Source: DATFFO01 sp963772815
GTDB lineage: Bacteria > Actinomycetota > Acidimicrobiia > Spongiisociales > ZC4RG35
Assembly (NCBI GenBank): GCA_963772815.1
Contig: CAVYYV010000006.1
Location: forward strand, 248,001 to 312,000
Direction: 5' to 3'
DNA length: 64,000 nucleotides
The translations under genes and the position numbers were made by a program. Below are positions 49,252 through 59,466 of the stretch, one piece after another (the first letter of the stretch is position 1; each line of letters begins with the position of its first letter). The notes under the pieces were generated by a model. That model was not told the DNA's origin. It saw only the letters and a list, made by a program, of their open reading frames with translations, and made no database searches.

Positions 49252-50694
49252 ATGCGGATTCTGTTCGTGACGTCCGAGATGGCGCCGTTTTCGAAGGTGG
49301 GTGGATTGGGGGATGTCGCCGGTGCCTTGCCGCGGGCGTTGATGGAGGTGGGGCATGAGGTGCGGGTCGTGACTCCCCTGTACGACACGGTCCGCCTGGG
49401 CGAACGAGTCCCTGAGCCGGTTGATCCACCGCGGCTGACGGTTCGAATGGGCCGGACCAGTTTCTCTGCCGGCTTCGAGGGGCTGACCGAGCGGGGAGTA
49501 CCGGTCACCTTCGTCGACATACCATCCCTGTTTCGTCGGGGCTCCCCGTACACCGAGGACCCCGACGAGCACGTTCGCTTCGCCACTCTGAGTCGGGCGG
49601 CACTGGAGCTTTGCCTGGCCCAGCAATGGGCGCCCGACGTCATCCACTGCAACGACTGGCAAACGGGGCTCATCCCGCTCTATCTGCGCACTACTCACCG
49701 CCACGACGCTCTCTTCGCGCACACCAAGACGGCCCTCACGATCCACAATCTCAACTACCAGGGGGCGTTCGGGGGATCAGCGGTGGACGATGTCGGCCTG
49801 GGATGGGACACCGAGATGCTCAACGAGCAGCACCTGGCCGAAGGATGGGTCGGCTTCCTCGAGACGGGCATCCTCCACGCCGACGCTCTCACCACCGTCA
49901 GCCCCTCCTACGCCCGCGAGATACTCACCCCGGACCATGGAGCCGGCCTCGATGCGCTGCTTCGCAGCCGCGATGACGACGTGGTCGGGATCCTCAACGG
50001 AATCGACACCGAGGTGTGGAACCCGGCTAACGACGATCTCATCCCCTACCGCTACTCGGACAGAAGCCTGTGGCGCAAGGAATGGAACAAGCGCCACCTG
50101 CTGGAAGGCCTCGAGCTGGGCTACGAGAAGGGGATCGCAGTCTTCGGCGTCGTGAGCCGACTGGTACACCAGAAGGGAATCGAACTGCTGGTCGGGCCGG
50201 TCGCCGGGCTGCTCGAGTCGACGGACTCTCGCTTCGTTGCCCTCGGCTCGGGTGAGCCCCAGATCGAGCAGGCCTTGCACTGGTTGGCCGATCGGTTCCC
50301 CGACCAGGCCCGATTCGTGTCCGGGTACGACGAACAGCTGTCCCATCTGATCGAGGCGGGGAGCGACGTGTTCCTGATGCCGTCCCTGTACGAGCCGTGC
50401 GGGCTGAACCAGATGTACAGCCTGGCTTACGGAACCGCCCCCCTGGTCCGGGACACCGGGGGTCTGGCCGACACGGTCCAGCACTGGGACTCCAAGGCCA
50501 GGACTGGGACAGGTTTCGTGTTCGAGACGTTCGATGAGGGCGGGGTCTGGTGGGCCCTGACCGAGGCCATGGCAGCGAGGTCGGATTCAACCGGGTGGAA
50601 GCAGATGCAACTGAACGGGATGGCGGTCGACAACTCGTGGTACGAGCGGGCGGGCCACTACCACGATCTCTATGTGGGCTTGGTTGAAGGCTGA
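49252..50694 (+). CDS. glgA: Glycogen synthase GlgA (GT5)
   Basis: 480 residues. The ADP-glucose binding motif is SKVGGLGDVAG (about 14-24), with ALTIHNLNYQGAF, VSPSYAREI, GILNGIDTEVWNP, and the C-terminal FLMPSLYEPCGLNQMYS. It extends alpha-1,4-glucan chains. CATAAT stands 8 nt before the ATG, so a short or leaderless mRNA is likely. Its last 25 bp overlap the convergent esterase gene. Confidence 0.95.
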   Translation: MRILFVTSEMAPFSKVGGLGDVAGALPRALMEVGHEVRVVTPLYDTVRLGERVPEPVDPPRLTVRMGRTSFSAGFEGLTERGVPVTFVDIPSLFRRGSPYTEDPDEHVRFATLSRAALELCLAQQWAPDVIHCNDWQTGLIPLYLRTTHRHDALFAHTKTALTIHNLNYQGAFGGSAVDDVGLGWDTEMLNEQHLAEGWVGFLETGILHADALTTVSPSYAREILTPDHGAGLDALLRSRDDDVVGILNGIDTEVWNPANDDLIPYRYSDRSLWRKEWNKRHLLEGLELGYEKGIAVFGVVSRLVHQKGIELLVGPVAGLLESTDSRFVALGSGEPQIEQALHWLADRFPDQARFVSGYDEQLSHLIEAGSDVFLMPSLYEPCGLNQMYSLAYGTAPLVRDTGGLADTVQHWDSKARTGTGFVFETFDEGGVWWALTEAMAARSDSTGWKQMQLNGMAVDNSWYERAGHYHDLYVGLVEG

Positions 50695-51632
50695 TCCGGG
50701 CCAGCTCTCAGCCAGTCTGCCGAGCCGCCAACGCTTTCGGACGTGTAGGGATGCTGTGGGAAGTAGTCGAAGGCGTGGACGGCACCCGGGTAGACCGCCA
50801 GATCCACTTCGTTCCCGGCCGCGCCCCAGCGAGCGGCCATGAACAGGGAGTCGTCGAGGAGCGGGTCCAACGTGCCCACGACAAACCGGGCCCGGGGCAT
50901 ACCGGTGAGGTCGGCGTACAGAGGCGACACGGAGGCATCGGACACGTCGGCGCCGGGAAAGGCCTGGTCGGCGAACCAGTCGATGAGCGGGCCGGAGAGG
51001 ATCAGGTCCCGATCGCCCCAGCGGCGCACCGAAGGTGTCTTTCCGACATCGAAAACGCCATATCCGAACAGAGCCGCACCAAAGGTGGCCGGGGGCAACT
51101 GGAGCAGGGTCAGGGCGGCCAGGTGCGCACCGGCAGACTCGCCTCCGATGAGTAGGCGATCGGTGGCCCATCGTTGGCGGCCCTGGTCCACCAGCCATTC
51201 TGCTGCCGATACGCAGTCCTCCAGGCCGGCCGGGTGGGGGTGCTCGGGCGCCAGTCGATAATCGACCGAGACGACGGCCAGGCCCGCCTTCTCGGCCAGC
51301 CGGCGATTGACCGCGTCGTGATGATGGGCCGCTCCCAACACCCACCCTCCACCGTGGATGTGCAGATAGACGCCCTCGGGAGCCGAGTCGGGCTCGAGGA
51401 CGTGCAGGCCGAGCGGTCCGGAATCCGTAGGGATCTCCTCATCATGGGCTTCGAGCGCCGTCTCCATTGGCCCGAATATGGATCGGCCTTCCTCTCTGTC
51501 CCGCCTGGCCCGATCCGGCCCCACCTCAATCACGCTGCGGCGATTGACCAACGCCCCCTCCAACCAGTCGTTGAACCGGGCCACGTCGTCAGGTATGGAA
51601 TCAGGTGCGAACAGGATCGGGTCCACGAGCAT
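50670..51632 (-). CDS. HSL-type alpha/beta hydrolase (esterase)
   Basis: 320 residues. The oxyanion motif is LHIHGGGWVLGAA and the nucleophile is in IGGESAGAHLA; the late Asp in VVGTLDPLLDD and His in PGAVHAFDYF complete the triad. Hormone-sensitive-lipase family, ester substrate unknown. ATG 51632 lies inside the end of the MFS gene (32 bp overlap), so it is the third gene of the regulator-MFS-esterase operon. Confidence 0.9.
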   Translation of the reverse strand: MLVDPILFAPDSIPDDVARFNDWLEGALVNRRSVIEVGPDRARRDREEGRSIFGPMETALEAHDEEIPTDSGPLGLHVLEPDSAPEGVYLHIHGGGWVLGAAHHHDAVNRRLAEKAGLAVVSVDYRLAPEHPHPAGLEDCVSAAEWLVDQGRQRWATDRLLIGGESAGAHLAALTLLQLPPATFGAALFGYGVFDVGKTPSVRRWGDRDLILSGPLIDWFADQAFPGADVSDASVSPLYADLTGMPRARFVVGTLDPLLDDSLFMAARWGAAGNEVDLAVYPGAVHAFDYFPQHPYTSESVGGSADWLRAGPDQPSTKPT

Positions 51633-52896
51633 GTGGTGAGACGTTATCTCCCCGGCGTCTCAGGCGGCCGCCTCGAGCGGCTCCCGGCGCGCCCGCGAAG
51701 ACGAACAGGATGCCCGACACCACGCCGGCCGCCACCACAACCGCACCCGACACCACGAATACGGTGCGGACACCCAGCCAGGTTGCCAGGCCTCCGGCGA
51801 TGGCCAGCGAGGCGACCTGGGCGGCCGTGGTGGAGGCGCTCAGTGCCGCCGCGGCCCGTCCCAGCACCCGCGCCGGGGCCTCGCGCTGCATGATGGTGGT
51901 GGCAGAGGCCTGGACCGGGGCCACGGCCAGACCGACCAGGGCCATCAGGGCGGTGAGGCCCAGGACACCCTGGGCGGCGGAGAAGGCGGCAACCACCAGG
52001 CCCCCCGCAGCCAGACCCCCTCCCACAAGAGTGGAAGGGCGAAAGCGGGCCGCCAGAACGGCAACCACAGCCCCGGCCACGACCACCCCGGCCGATTGTG
52101 CTCCTTCCAGCAAGCCAAACCACGATTCGGATATCCCCAGAGTCCCGACGACGAACGGCACGATCAGCCCGTTGACTGCGCCCAGGCCGAACATGGCCAA
52201 CGTGGCGGCCACGAGGACTCCCAGAAGCCAGCGAGAGTGCAGCAGCGTCCTGATGCCATCGACCAGCTCTGTGCGCACCCCCGTCGGTTGGACGTCGGGG
52301 TCGGAGGCAATCGGCTCGGCTTCTGTCACCACCCGGCTCACGAGGAACGCCGAGACGAGAAAGGTAACCGCATCGGTGAGAAAGATGGCGGCGAAATCAC
52401 CGGTCAGGCCCACCATGAGCCCGGCGGCGGCGGTCCCCGCCGCGTATCCAACCATCCGCGTCGCCTCCGCCAGGGAGTTGGCCGAGAGGAGCTGATCCCC
52501 CTGAACCACTCGCGGGAGCAGGGCCTGGCGGGCGGGACGAAAGAAGGTGCCCACCGAAGCATGCACGAAGACGATGGCGTACAGCAGTCCCACCCGCGAC
52601 GGCGCCGTCACAGCCAGTAGGCCAACCACCAGCACGGCCCGGACCAGGTCCGAGCCCACCATGGTCCATTTGAGGTTCCAGCGATCTACCCACACCCCGG
52701 CCACCATTCCCACGACCAGGGCCGGGAGGGCGGTAGCGATCAGAATCGAGGCGACCGCCGCCTCATCACCGGTCAGACGCTGAACCAGGAACATGAGACT
52801 GAAGAGCGTCAGGGAATCACCGAAGTCGGAAACGATCTGGGCAATCCAGAGACGCCGAAAGTCGGGGACCCCCAACAGGACGCGGAGATCACTCAC
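51601..52896 (-). CDS. MFS transporter (DHA3-like)
   Basis: 431 residues with 12 predicted membrane helices. FRRLWIAQIVSDFGDSLTLF at the start and GVWVDRWNLKWTMVGSDLVRA at the loop 2-3 match drug-efflux MFS of the macrolide/enterobactin-exporter type. GTG 52896 overlaps the regulator stop by 8 bp. With a linked repressor and an esterase, it looks like an inducible export and detoxification unit. Confidence 0.9.
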   Translation of the reverse strand: MSDLRVLLGVPDFRRLWIAQIVSDFGDSLTLFSLMFLVQRLTGDEAAVASILIATALPALVVGMVAGVWVDRWNLKWTMVGSDLVRAVLVVGLLAVTAPSRVGLLYAIVFVHASVGTFFRPARQALLPRVVQGDQLLSANSLAEATRMVGYAAGTAAAGLMVGLTGDFAAIFLTDAVTFLVSAFLVSRVVTEAEPIASDPDVQPTGVRTELVDGIRTLLHSRWLLGVLVAATLAMFGLGAVNGLIVPFVVGTLGISESWFGLLEGAQSAGVVVAGAVVAVLAARFRPSTLVGGGLAAGGLVVAAFSAAQGVLGLTALMALVGLAVAPVQASATTIMQREAPARVLGRAAAALSASTTAAQVASLAIAGGLATWLGVRTVFVVSGAVVVAAGVVSGILFVFAGAPGAARGGRLRRRGDNVSPHARGPDPVRT

Positions 52897-53458
52897 CTCC
52901 GGGAACCCAACGGGGAAGCACGGCCACCAGCCGCCACATTGGCTCGCCCTGACGATCGTCGTACTCCCTGAGCAGAGAGTTGAGCCGTTCGATGAACTCC
53001 TCCCGCCTCTGCGGGGTGAGCCGGATCTGGCTCAACGACAACGTGGACGGTCCCTCACCCAGCCGGTCGAGGAGACCGTGGGAGGCAGCCATCTCCACCC
53101 CCGCCTCCATCGAACGGAAGATGAGCTTGATGGCCTCCACCCTCCCCTCGGCGCCGTAGTGCTCGAGGAACTCCCGGGAGGGGCCGAATCCCTCCGCAGT
53201 GACCACGAACGACCGCTCCACCAGCGAGCCGACCGTGCGTTCCTCGGCCACCTCCAGAAACCCATGGTCGACGAGGAGATTGACGTGGTAGTAGAGCCGC
53301 GTGACCGGCACGGAAAGACGTGCCGCCGCCTCCTTTATGGTGGCGGGCTCGGCGAAGATCTCCAGTAGCTGCACCCGAAACGGGGTGGATAGGACGTCGA
53401 GCTGTTCGAGGGTATCGAACGTGGCGATGCGAGGTTCGATTGGGGTCTCAGTAGCCAT
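52889..53458 (-). CDS. ArsR-like winged-helix regulator of the MFS operon
   Basis: 189 residues. The winged helix is at about 20-80 (LDVLSTPFRVQLLEIFAEPATI, KEAAARLSVPVTRLYYHVNLL, GFLEVAEERTVGS), followed by a helical effector domain. ATG 53458 was chosen because TAAATT stands 7 nt upstream; the in-frame TTG at 53467 lies inside that box. It overlaps the MFS gene and probably represses it through the inverted repeats next to its promoter. Confidence 0.88.
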   Translation of the reverse strand: MATETPIEPRIATFDTLEQLDVLSTPFRVQLLEIFAEPATIKEAAARLSVPVTRLYYHVNLLVDHGFLEVAEERTVGSLVERSFVVTAEGFGPSREFLEHYGAEGRVEAIKLIFRSMEAGVEMAASHGLLDRLGEGPSTLSLSQIRLTPQRREEFIERLNSLLREYDDRQGEPMWRLVAVLPRWVPGGE

Positions 53459-53465
53459 GGCCCAC

Positions 53466-53471
53466 AATTTA
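53466..53471 (-). promoter_or_regulatory. -10 box of regulator-MFS-esterase operon
   Basis: TAAATT ends 7 nt before ATG 53458 and touches the operator repeats upstream. Confidence 0.5.
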
Positions 53472-53474
53472 CGT

Positions 53475-53514
53475 TCAACTCAGTTGAGCATTCAACCCAT
53501 TTGAATTGAATGGG
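53475..53514. promoter_or_regulatory. Likely operator with TTCAA half-sites
   Basis: Two palindromes lie just upstream of the -10 box: TCAACT-C-AGTTGA (53475-53487) and CCCATT-TGAATTG-AATGGG (53496-53514). TTCAA/TTGAA half-sites recur through about 53527. The stretch is clearly richer in A/T than its surroundings. Position and symmetry suggest autoregulation by the winged-helix protein. Confidence 0.65.
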
Positions 53515-53541
53515 CCCCGGTTGAATGGAGCCGGCACCGTC

Positions 53542-54327
53542 TCACTGGGTGGCGTCGAAGGCCAAGGCACGGAGACGCCTCGGCAGAGCGTCGTTGCCCT
53601 CCGAGGTCAGGTCCTCCGGGGAGGCGCGGCCCCACAACCACAGATACAGGGAGGCGACCCTTCCCGTCAGGACGCCGTCGGCGTTCTCGGCGTCCAGACC
53701 CACCGAGGAAGCGTCCATGTCGTAGTCACGACCGGTGACGGGCGAGGTACCTCTCATCCTCCCGAAGGCAACTCCCCAGCGCCGGCCGTCCATGTCGCTC
53801 GACTCGATCCGCAGAGCCGTGCCGTCGGGCTCGAATGTGGCCCACGGCGGGATGTCGCCGATCATGACCCGCAAGATCTCGTCGATCCCGTCGGTGGCCA
53901 CCTCAGAATCGATCACCGATTGATGGCCGGTGGCCTGCTCGGCGTCCACTCGGTGCACCACCGCCTCGTGCATCTGTCTCCGGCGAACGAACCCAACCGT
54001 TTGATCCGGCGGGTACCAGGTCCACACCTGGTCTTGATCGTCGGCAACAGCCAGTGCATCTTGCAAACGCCTCGTCGATACATCGAACAGTACGGTCGCA
54101 GCCTCGTGGTCGTCGGGTCGATCGGGCTTCCCCTCCTCGGCAGGCCCTGGGTCTGCCAATCTCCCGGCGACGATCGAGCCCCAGAACCATTGCACCTCGG
54201 TCAAGTGCCAGAGCAGATCGCGTACCGTCCATTCGTGGCAGGCGGGCACGGGAGCACCGGGATCGGCTGAGGCAAGCAGCTGGAGGAAACGGGCCGAGTC
54301 GGAGGAGATGACGGCGAGACGATCCAC
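53542..54327 (-). CDS. Mycothiol-dependent enzyme family protein (TIGR03083, DinB fold)
   Basis: 261 residues. The N-terminal metal-binding DinB-like bundle has CHEWTVRDLLWHLTEVQWFW and FVRRRQMHEAVVHRVDAE, supplying the expected histidines. The C-terminal part (about 160-255) resembles the MDMPI_C/SCP-like domain (LYLWLWGRASPEDL). Maleylpyruvate isomerase and related mycothiol enzymes have this layout. GTG 54327 follows TAGGTT by 9 nt; TTG 54333 is an alternative. Confidence 0.85.
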   Translation of the reverse strand: MDRLAVISSDSARFLQLLASADPGAPVPACHEWTVRDLLWHLTEVQWFWGSIVAGRLADPGPAEEGKPDRPDDHEAATVLFDVSTRRLQDALAVADDQDQVWTWYPPDQTVGFVRRRQMHEAVVHRVDAEQATGHQSVIDSEVATDGIDEILRVMIGDIPPWATFEPDGTALRIESSDMDGRRWGVAFGRMRGTSPVTGRDYDMDASSVGLDAENADGVLTGRVASLYLWLWGRASPEDLTSEGNDALPRRLRALAFDATQ

Positions 54328-54376
54328 TACCAAAGAAACCTAACCGCCCGACCGTCCAACCTGGAGCCCGGGAACG

Positions 54377-54408
54377 CCGAAGGGCCCCGTTGCCACGGGG
54401 CCCTTCGG
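54377..54408 (-). terminator. Terminator of groES-groEL
   Basis: A perfect 14-bp hairpin (CCGAAGGGCCCCGT, loop TGCC) 22 bp after the groEL stop. No U-run. Confidence 0.8.
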
Positions 54409-54430
54409 TTGACCATCGGACTGGATTCGA

Positions 54431-56065
<1,635 letters not shown>

Positions 56066-56084
56066 TACTGATCAACTCCTCTGT

Positions 56085-56375
56085 TCAGCTCACTACGGCA
56101 AGTAGGTCGCGGGAAGAGAGCACCAGGTACTCGTTTCCATCCAACTTGACCTCGGTGCCGGCGAATTTCGAGTACAGGACGCGATCGCCCTCTTTGACGT
56201 CCATGGGAAGACGGTCGCCGTCATCGTCGAGAGCGCCCGGGCCTACGGCCAGGACCCTTCCGATCTGCGGCTTCTCCTTGGCGGTGTCGGGAATGACGAG
56301 GCCCGAGGGAGTCTTCTGCTCCAGGTCGTCTTCGGGCTCGACGACCACCCGATCGCCGAGAGGCTGCAGCTTCAT
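56085..56375 (-). CDS. groES: Co-chaperonin GroES
   Basis: 96 residues: KLQPLGDRVVVEPEDDLE, the mobile loop QKTPSGLVIPDTAKEK, and the end EYLVLSSRDLLAVVS. AAGGAGG stands 7 nt before ATG 56375, which excludes the longer in-frame start at 56408. It is the first gene of the operon; the promoter and two CIRCE-like sites lie 49-110 bp upstream. Confidence 0.97.
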   Translation of the reverse strand: MKLQPLGDRVVVEPEDDLEQKTPSGLVIPDTAKEKPQIGRVLAVGPGALDDDGDRLPMDVKEGDRVLYSKFAGTEVKLDGNEYLVLSSRDLLAVVS

Positions 56376-56423
56376 ATGTTTCCTCCTTGAAGCTCCTCTG
56401 ACTTGCACGCAGCCCTTGCTGCG

Positions 56424-56450
56424 TTAGCAGTCACAGCTTGTGATTGCCAG
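56424..56450 (-). promoter_or_regulatory. CIRCE-like element 1 (degenerate)
   Basis: TTAGCAGTC, 9 nt, GATTGCCAG against the HrcA consensus TTAGCACTC-N9-GAGTGCTAA: 8/9 and 6/9 matches with exact spacing. It lies just downstream of the predicted -10. Confidence 0.6.
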
Positions 56451-56454
56451 ATTC

Positions 56455-56484
56455 AAGGTAGCACTCTCCGATCAGGACTGCCAA
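56455..56484 (-). promoter_or_regulatory. groES promoter
   Basis: Minus strand: TTGGCA (56479-56484), 18 nt, TACCTT (56455-56460). The start of transcription would be near 56448, giving a leader of about 70 nt. CIRCE-like element 2 covers both boxes. Confidence 0.55.
56458..56484 (-). promoter_or_regulatory. CIRCE-like element 2
   Basis: GTAGCACTC, 9 nt, GACTGCCAA: 8/9 and 7/9 matches to the HrcA operator with the exact 9-nt spacer. It overlaps the -35 and -10, so HrcA binding would block RNA polymerase. Confidence 0.7.
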
Positions 56485-56553
56485 ATCGTCCGGCCCGATC
56501 TGAGTGTTATCGACTCAGATTCCCTGCTTCTAGCCCCAGGGACGACCATACGC

Positions 56554-56584
56554 AGTGAGCCCCGGGCCTGCACCGGGGCTCACT
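56554..56584. terminator. Hairpin between tsaD and groES, probable terminator
   Basis: A perfect 12-bp inverted repeat (AGTGAGCCCCGG, 7-nt loop). It lies between the tsaD stop (56813) and the groES promoter, both on the minus strand, so it would insulate groES from upstream transcription. The gap 56585-56812 shows no gene I can support. Confidence 0.65.
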
Positions 56585-56812
56585 CCATGTGACGGATATC
56601 CGCGCTCCGCTCGGGACTGGGCGGCAGCCCCCGGCCAGGCCCGGCATTTGGGCGGTGTATCGGCCCCCCGACTGCCAGGTCCGATACCGGGACCGTCCGT
56701 CCGGTCCCGTGTACTCAAATGATCGGCGTCCTGCCCCGAGAATCTGTAGCGCCATATCGAGGCGGCCCGGGGGCACTAGTCACCGAGCTCGCCTCGCCTT
56801 GGTGCCGGCGGG

Positions 56813-57814
56813 TCAGAGGCGGCGGCCAGGGTCCACTCCCTCGGCCCAGTCCGTGATCCGGCCCATGGAGAGCCAATGCCCGCCGGCCACTCCGATCATG
56901 GCCGCATTGTCCGTGCACAGGATGGGCTCGGGAAGGCACACGGTGATATCGCGCTTGTCCGCCTCTTCCCGAAATCGCTCGCGCAGCCGCCGGTTGGCCA
57001 GTACGCCACCGCCGCCCGAAACGACCCGCGCCCCGGTGTCATCGACGGCGCGGAAGGTCTTGTCGACCAGCACGTCGACGATCGCCTCTTGCACCGAGGC
57101 AGCAACATCCTCGCGCTCGGGAAGCGAGCCATCCTTGGCCGCCTTGTCGATATATGTGGTCACCGACGTCTTCAGTCCCGAGAAGGAGAAGTCGTAGGGG
57201 CGGTCTGGCAGGGCGCGAGGAAAGGCCACCGCTTCGGCGTCCCCGGTCTGGGAAGCGGCATCGATGGCCGGTCCCCCGGGAAAGCCGAGGCCCATGACGC
57301 GGGCCAGCTTGTCGAACGCCTCGCCGGCAGCGTCGTCGATGGTGCTGCCCAGCGTTTCGTACTCACCCCAGTCGGAGACGTGGACTATCTGGCTGTGACC
57401 CCCCGAGGCGAGAAGGGCGACGACGGGGGGCTGGAACTCCTCGTACTGGAGGCGGGGAGCCATCAGGTGGCCCTCCATGTGGTCGACTCCGACGAAGGGC
57501 AGATGCCTCGCCCAGGCAGTCGCCTTGGCGAAGGAGTGCCCGACCAGCAGCGCCCCGATCAGCCCGGGCCCCGCCGTGGCCGCCACTCCATCCAGATCGT
57601 CGGGATGCACGCCGGCCCGGCGGAGCGCCTCGTGCGACAGGGAACGGATGGTCTCGACGTGGGCCCGGGCGGCCACCTCGGGCACCACCCCGCCAAAACG
57701 CGCATGGAGGTCCACCTGCGAGGACAGAACGTTGGAGAGGATCTCGGTTCCTCGCACCACGGCTACCGCCGTCTCGTCACAGGAGGTCTCGAAGGCCAGG
57801 ATGGTGGGGTTCAT
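56813..57814 (-). CDS. tsaD: tRNA N6-threonylcarbamoyladenosine transferase TsaD
   Basis: 333 residues of the Kae1/TsaD ASKHA fold: ILAFETSCDETAVAVV, the iron/zinc-binding HMEGH near 110, ATAGPGLIGALLVG, SGGHSQIVHV, and VVSGGGGVLANRRLRE. It transfers the threonylcarbamoyl group to A37 of ANN-reading tRNAs together with TsaB and TsaE, encoded in the same operon. ATG 57814 overlaps the rimI stop (ATGA) and matches the usual N-terminus. Confidence 0.97.
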   Translation of the reverse strand: MNPTILAFETSCDETAVAVVRGTEILSNVLSSQVDLHARFGGVVPEVAARAHVETIRSLSHEALRRAGVHPDDLDGVAATAGPGLIGALLVGHSFAKATAWARHLPFVGVDHMEGHLMAPRLQYEEFQPPVVALLASGGHSQIVHVSDWGEYETLGSTIDDAAGEAFDKLARVMGLGFPGGPAIDAASQTGDAEAVAFPRALPDRPYDFSFSGLKTSVTTYIDKAAKDGSLPEREDVAASVQEAIVDVLVDKTFRAVDDTGARVVSGGGGVLANRRLRERFREEADKRDITVCLPEPILCTDNAAMIGVAGGHWLSMGRITDWAEGVDPGRRL

Positions 57815-58302
57815 CCCAGACTCTCCCGAATCCCGGCGAGCCGCTCTGTGTAGGCATCGGAGTCGATGTCGTGAGCCCACATGATCAGGGCGTCCTCGTC
57901 CACGTAATACTTCTTGCGAACCCCCACCGGAGACATTCCGAACCGGCGATACAGCGCCTGGGCAGCCTGGTTTGACACCCGAACTTCCAGAGTGAGGCTG
58001 TGGGCACCGGCGCTGAGCGCCACGTCGACCAGCTCCAGCACGACGCGCGTGCCCACACCGCCTCCCCTGTGGTCGGCATCGACGACCACAGTGGTGATGT
58101 GCGCCTCGTCGCCCACCATCATCAGGCCGGCGTATCCGACCAGCCGGCCGCCCGCCACGGCCTTGACGTAGGTGCGGCCGGGTGCTTCGAGCTCATCGCG
58201 GAACACCCTTTCCGACCAGGGCGTGGAGTAAGTTCGCCGCTCTAGATCCATGGCCTGGGGAAGATCCGATTCGGTCAGTGGGGCCAGGGTCAGCGTCGCC
58301 AT
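57811..58302 (-). CDS. rimI: Ribosomal-protein-alanine N-acetyltransferase RimI
   Basis: 163 residues, GNAT fold: YSTPWSERVFRDEL near the start, the acetyl-CoA loop VVVDADHRGGGVGTRVV, and LEVRVSNQAAQALYRRFGM, which is the RimI signature. It acetylates the N-terminus of bS18, or other proteins. ATG 58302 was taken, preceded by GAGGTG; GTG 58305 is next to it. It lies between tsaB and tsaD, a common order. Confidence 0.93.
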   Translation of the reverse strand: MATLTLAPLTESDLPQAMDLERRTYSTPWSERVFRDELEAPGRTYVKAVAGGRLVGYAGLMMVGDEAHITTVVVDADHRGGGVGTRVVLELVDVALSAGAHSLTLEVRVSNQAAQALYRRFGMSPVGVRKKYYVDEDALIMWAHDIDSDAYTERLAGIRESLG

Positions 58303-58306
58303 CACC

Positions 58307-59011
58307 TCACCCCCACGGACCCGGCTGGTGGATCAGGTCCCAGTTGATCGTCACGTCGGCGTCCCTCAGGTACAGGGGTCGAATCTCATCTGGGTGTGGG
58401 AGATCGTCCCGCTCGAGGCGCCCCGCTCCGATCTCCGCCACGGCTCTGGCGGAGGGGTACCTGGGCCGCCCGGTCCTGACCCGGTGCAGACCGCGCAGCG
58501 TTGTCTCGCCCACCGCCGGCATGTCTCCCACGACCAGCGTGTCGGCGGGGTCGGAGTCGAGCCTGGCCCGGAAGCCGACCGGCTCCACCAGCTCGGCCGG
58601 GACGTCTCTCACTACTCCCCCCGGGACGGGCCGGTAGGAAGCCACGGCCAGCTCTCCACGGCGGACGTCTATGACTGCCCAGATGTGACGCCGGCCGGTG
58701 GCGGCATCGAGGGCAAGGGCATCGAGGGCCGAGACGGGGATCAAAGGCACGCCAAGGGTGGCGCCCAGGCCCTGAGCGGTGGCCAGACCCACCCTGATGC
58801 CGGTGTAGAGGCCGGGACCGACATCGACCACTATTCCGTCGAGATCACCGGGCGACCATCCGGCCTGGTCGAAGCAGAAGTCGATGGCGGGGACGAGGAA
58901 CTCTGCATGACCGACGCGATCGACCCGGGCGGCATAGGCCACGGTCTCGCGGCCCTCGGCGAGCGCGACCGATGACCCCGGCGTCGCAGTCTCGATGGCC
59001 AACAGCTTCAC
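58307..59011 (-). CDS. tsaB: tRNA threonylcarbamoyladenosine biosynthesis protein TsaB
   Basis: 234 residues: LLAIETATPGSSVALAEG at the start, GHAEFLVPAIDF, and VDVGPGLYTGIRVGLATAQG, the TsaB signature. It is the non-catalytic partner of TsaD. GTG 59011 overlaps the tsaE stop (GTGA), and rimI follows 5 bp after its stop. Confidence 0.96.
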   Translation of the reverse strand: MKLLAIETATPGSSVALAEGRETVAYAARVDRVGHAEFLVPAIDFCFDQAGWSPGDLDGIVVDVGPGLYTGIRVGLATAQGLGATLGVPLIPVSALDALALDAATGRRHIWAVIDVRRGELAVASYRPVPGGVVRDVPAELVEPVGFRARLDSDPADTLVVGDMPAVGETTLRGLHRVRTGRPRYPSARAVAEIGAGRLERDDLPHPDEIRPLYLRDADVTINWDLIHQPGPWG

Positions 59012-59466
59012 GTGGTGACCCTCGACAGGTCTCGCTCCAGCCAGGCTCCAGATGGAGACAGGTGGAGCGTACGATGGCCATCGTCGCCCACGTCGAACCG
59101 AACTGTGAGCACATCCGAGGGGAGGGCCGAGGCGACTGCCTCACCCCACTCGATGACCAGCACTCCTTCCGCCGCCCGCTCGAAAGGGTCGAGGTCCTCG
59201 AACTCGTGTATCGAGCCCAGCCGATAGGCATCTACGTGCACCACGGGCAGGAACCCGCTCCCGTACTCTCTCATCAGCACAAAGGTAGGGCTGACGACGG
59301 GCTCTTCGACTCCGAGGCCGGCCGCAAGACCACCCACGAATCTTGTCTTTCCCGCCCCGAGAGCGCCCACCAAGACGACCACGTCTCCCGGGTGGACTTC
59401 GGCGGCCAGCCGACCTGCCGCAGCCACCGTGTCCGCCTCACCTGGACAGACGACCGTCACGTCCAC
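59008..59466 (-). CDS. tsaE: tRNA threonylcarbamoyladenosine biosynthesis ATPase TsaE
   Basis: 152 residues. The P-loop is LVGALGAGKTRFVGGLA (about 33-49), followed by SPTFVLMREY and HVDAYRLGS, with LVIEWGEAV late. It drives the TsaD-TsaB complex with ATP. GTG 59466 overlaps the end of the uracil-DNA glycosylase gene by 10 bp. Confidence 0.95.
   Translation of the reverse strand: MDVTVVCPGEADTVAAAGRLAAEVHPGDVVVLVGALGAGKTRFVGGLAAGLGVEEPVVSPTFVLMREYGSGFLPVVHVDAYRLGSIHEFEDLDPFERAAEGVLVIEWGEAVASALPSDVLTVRFDVGDDGHRTLHLSPSGAWLERDLSRVTT

Noticed and set aside
56507..56776. 89-codon minus-strand frame between tsaD and groES
   Set aside because: No ribosome site or -10 box at a sensible distance, and it reads through the terminator-like hairpin at 56554-56584.
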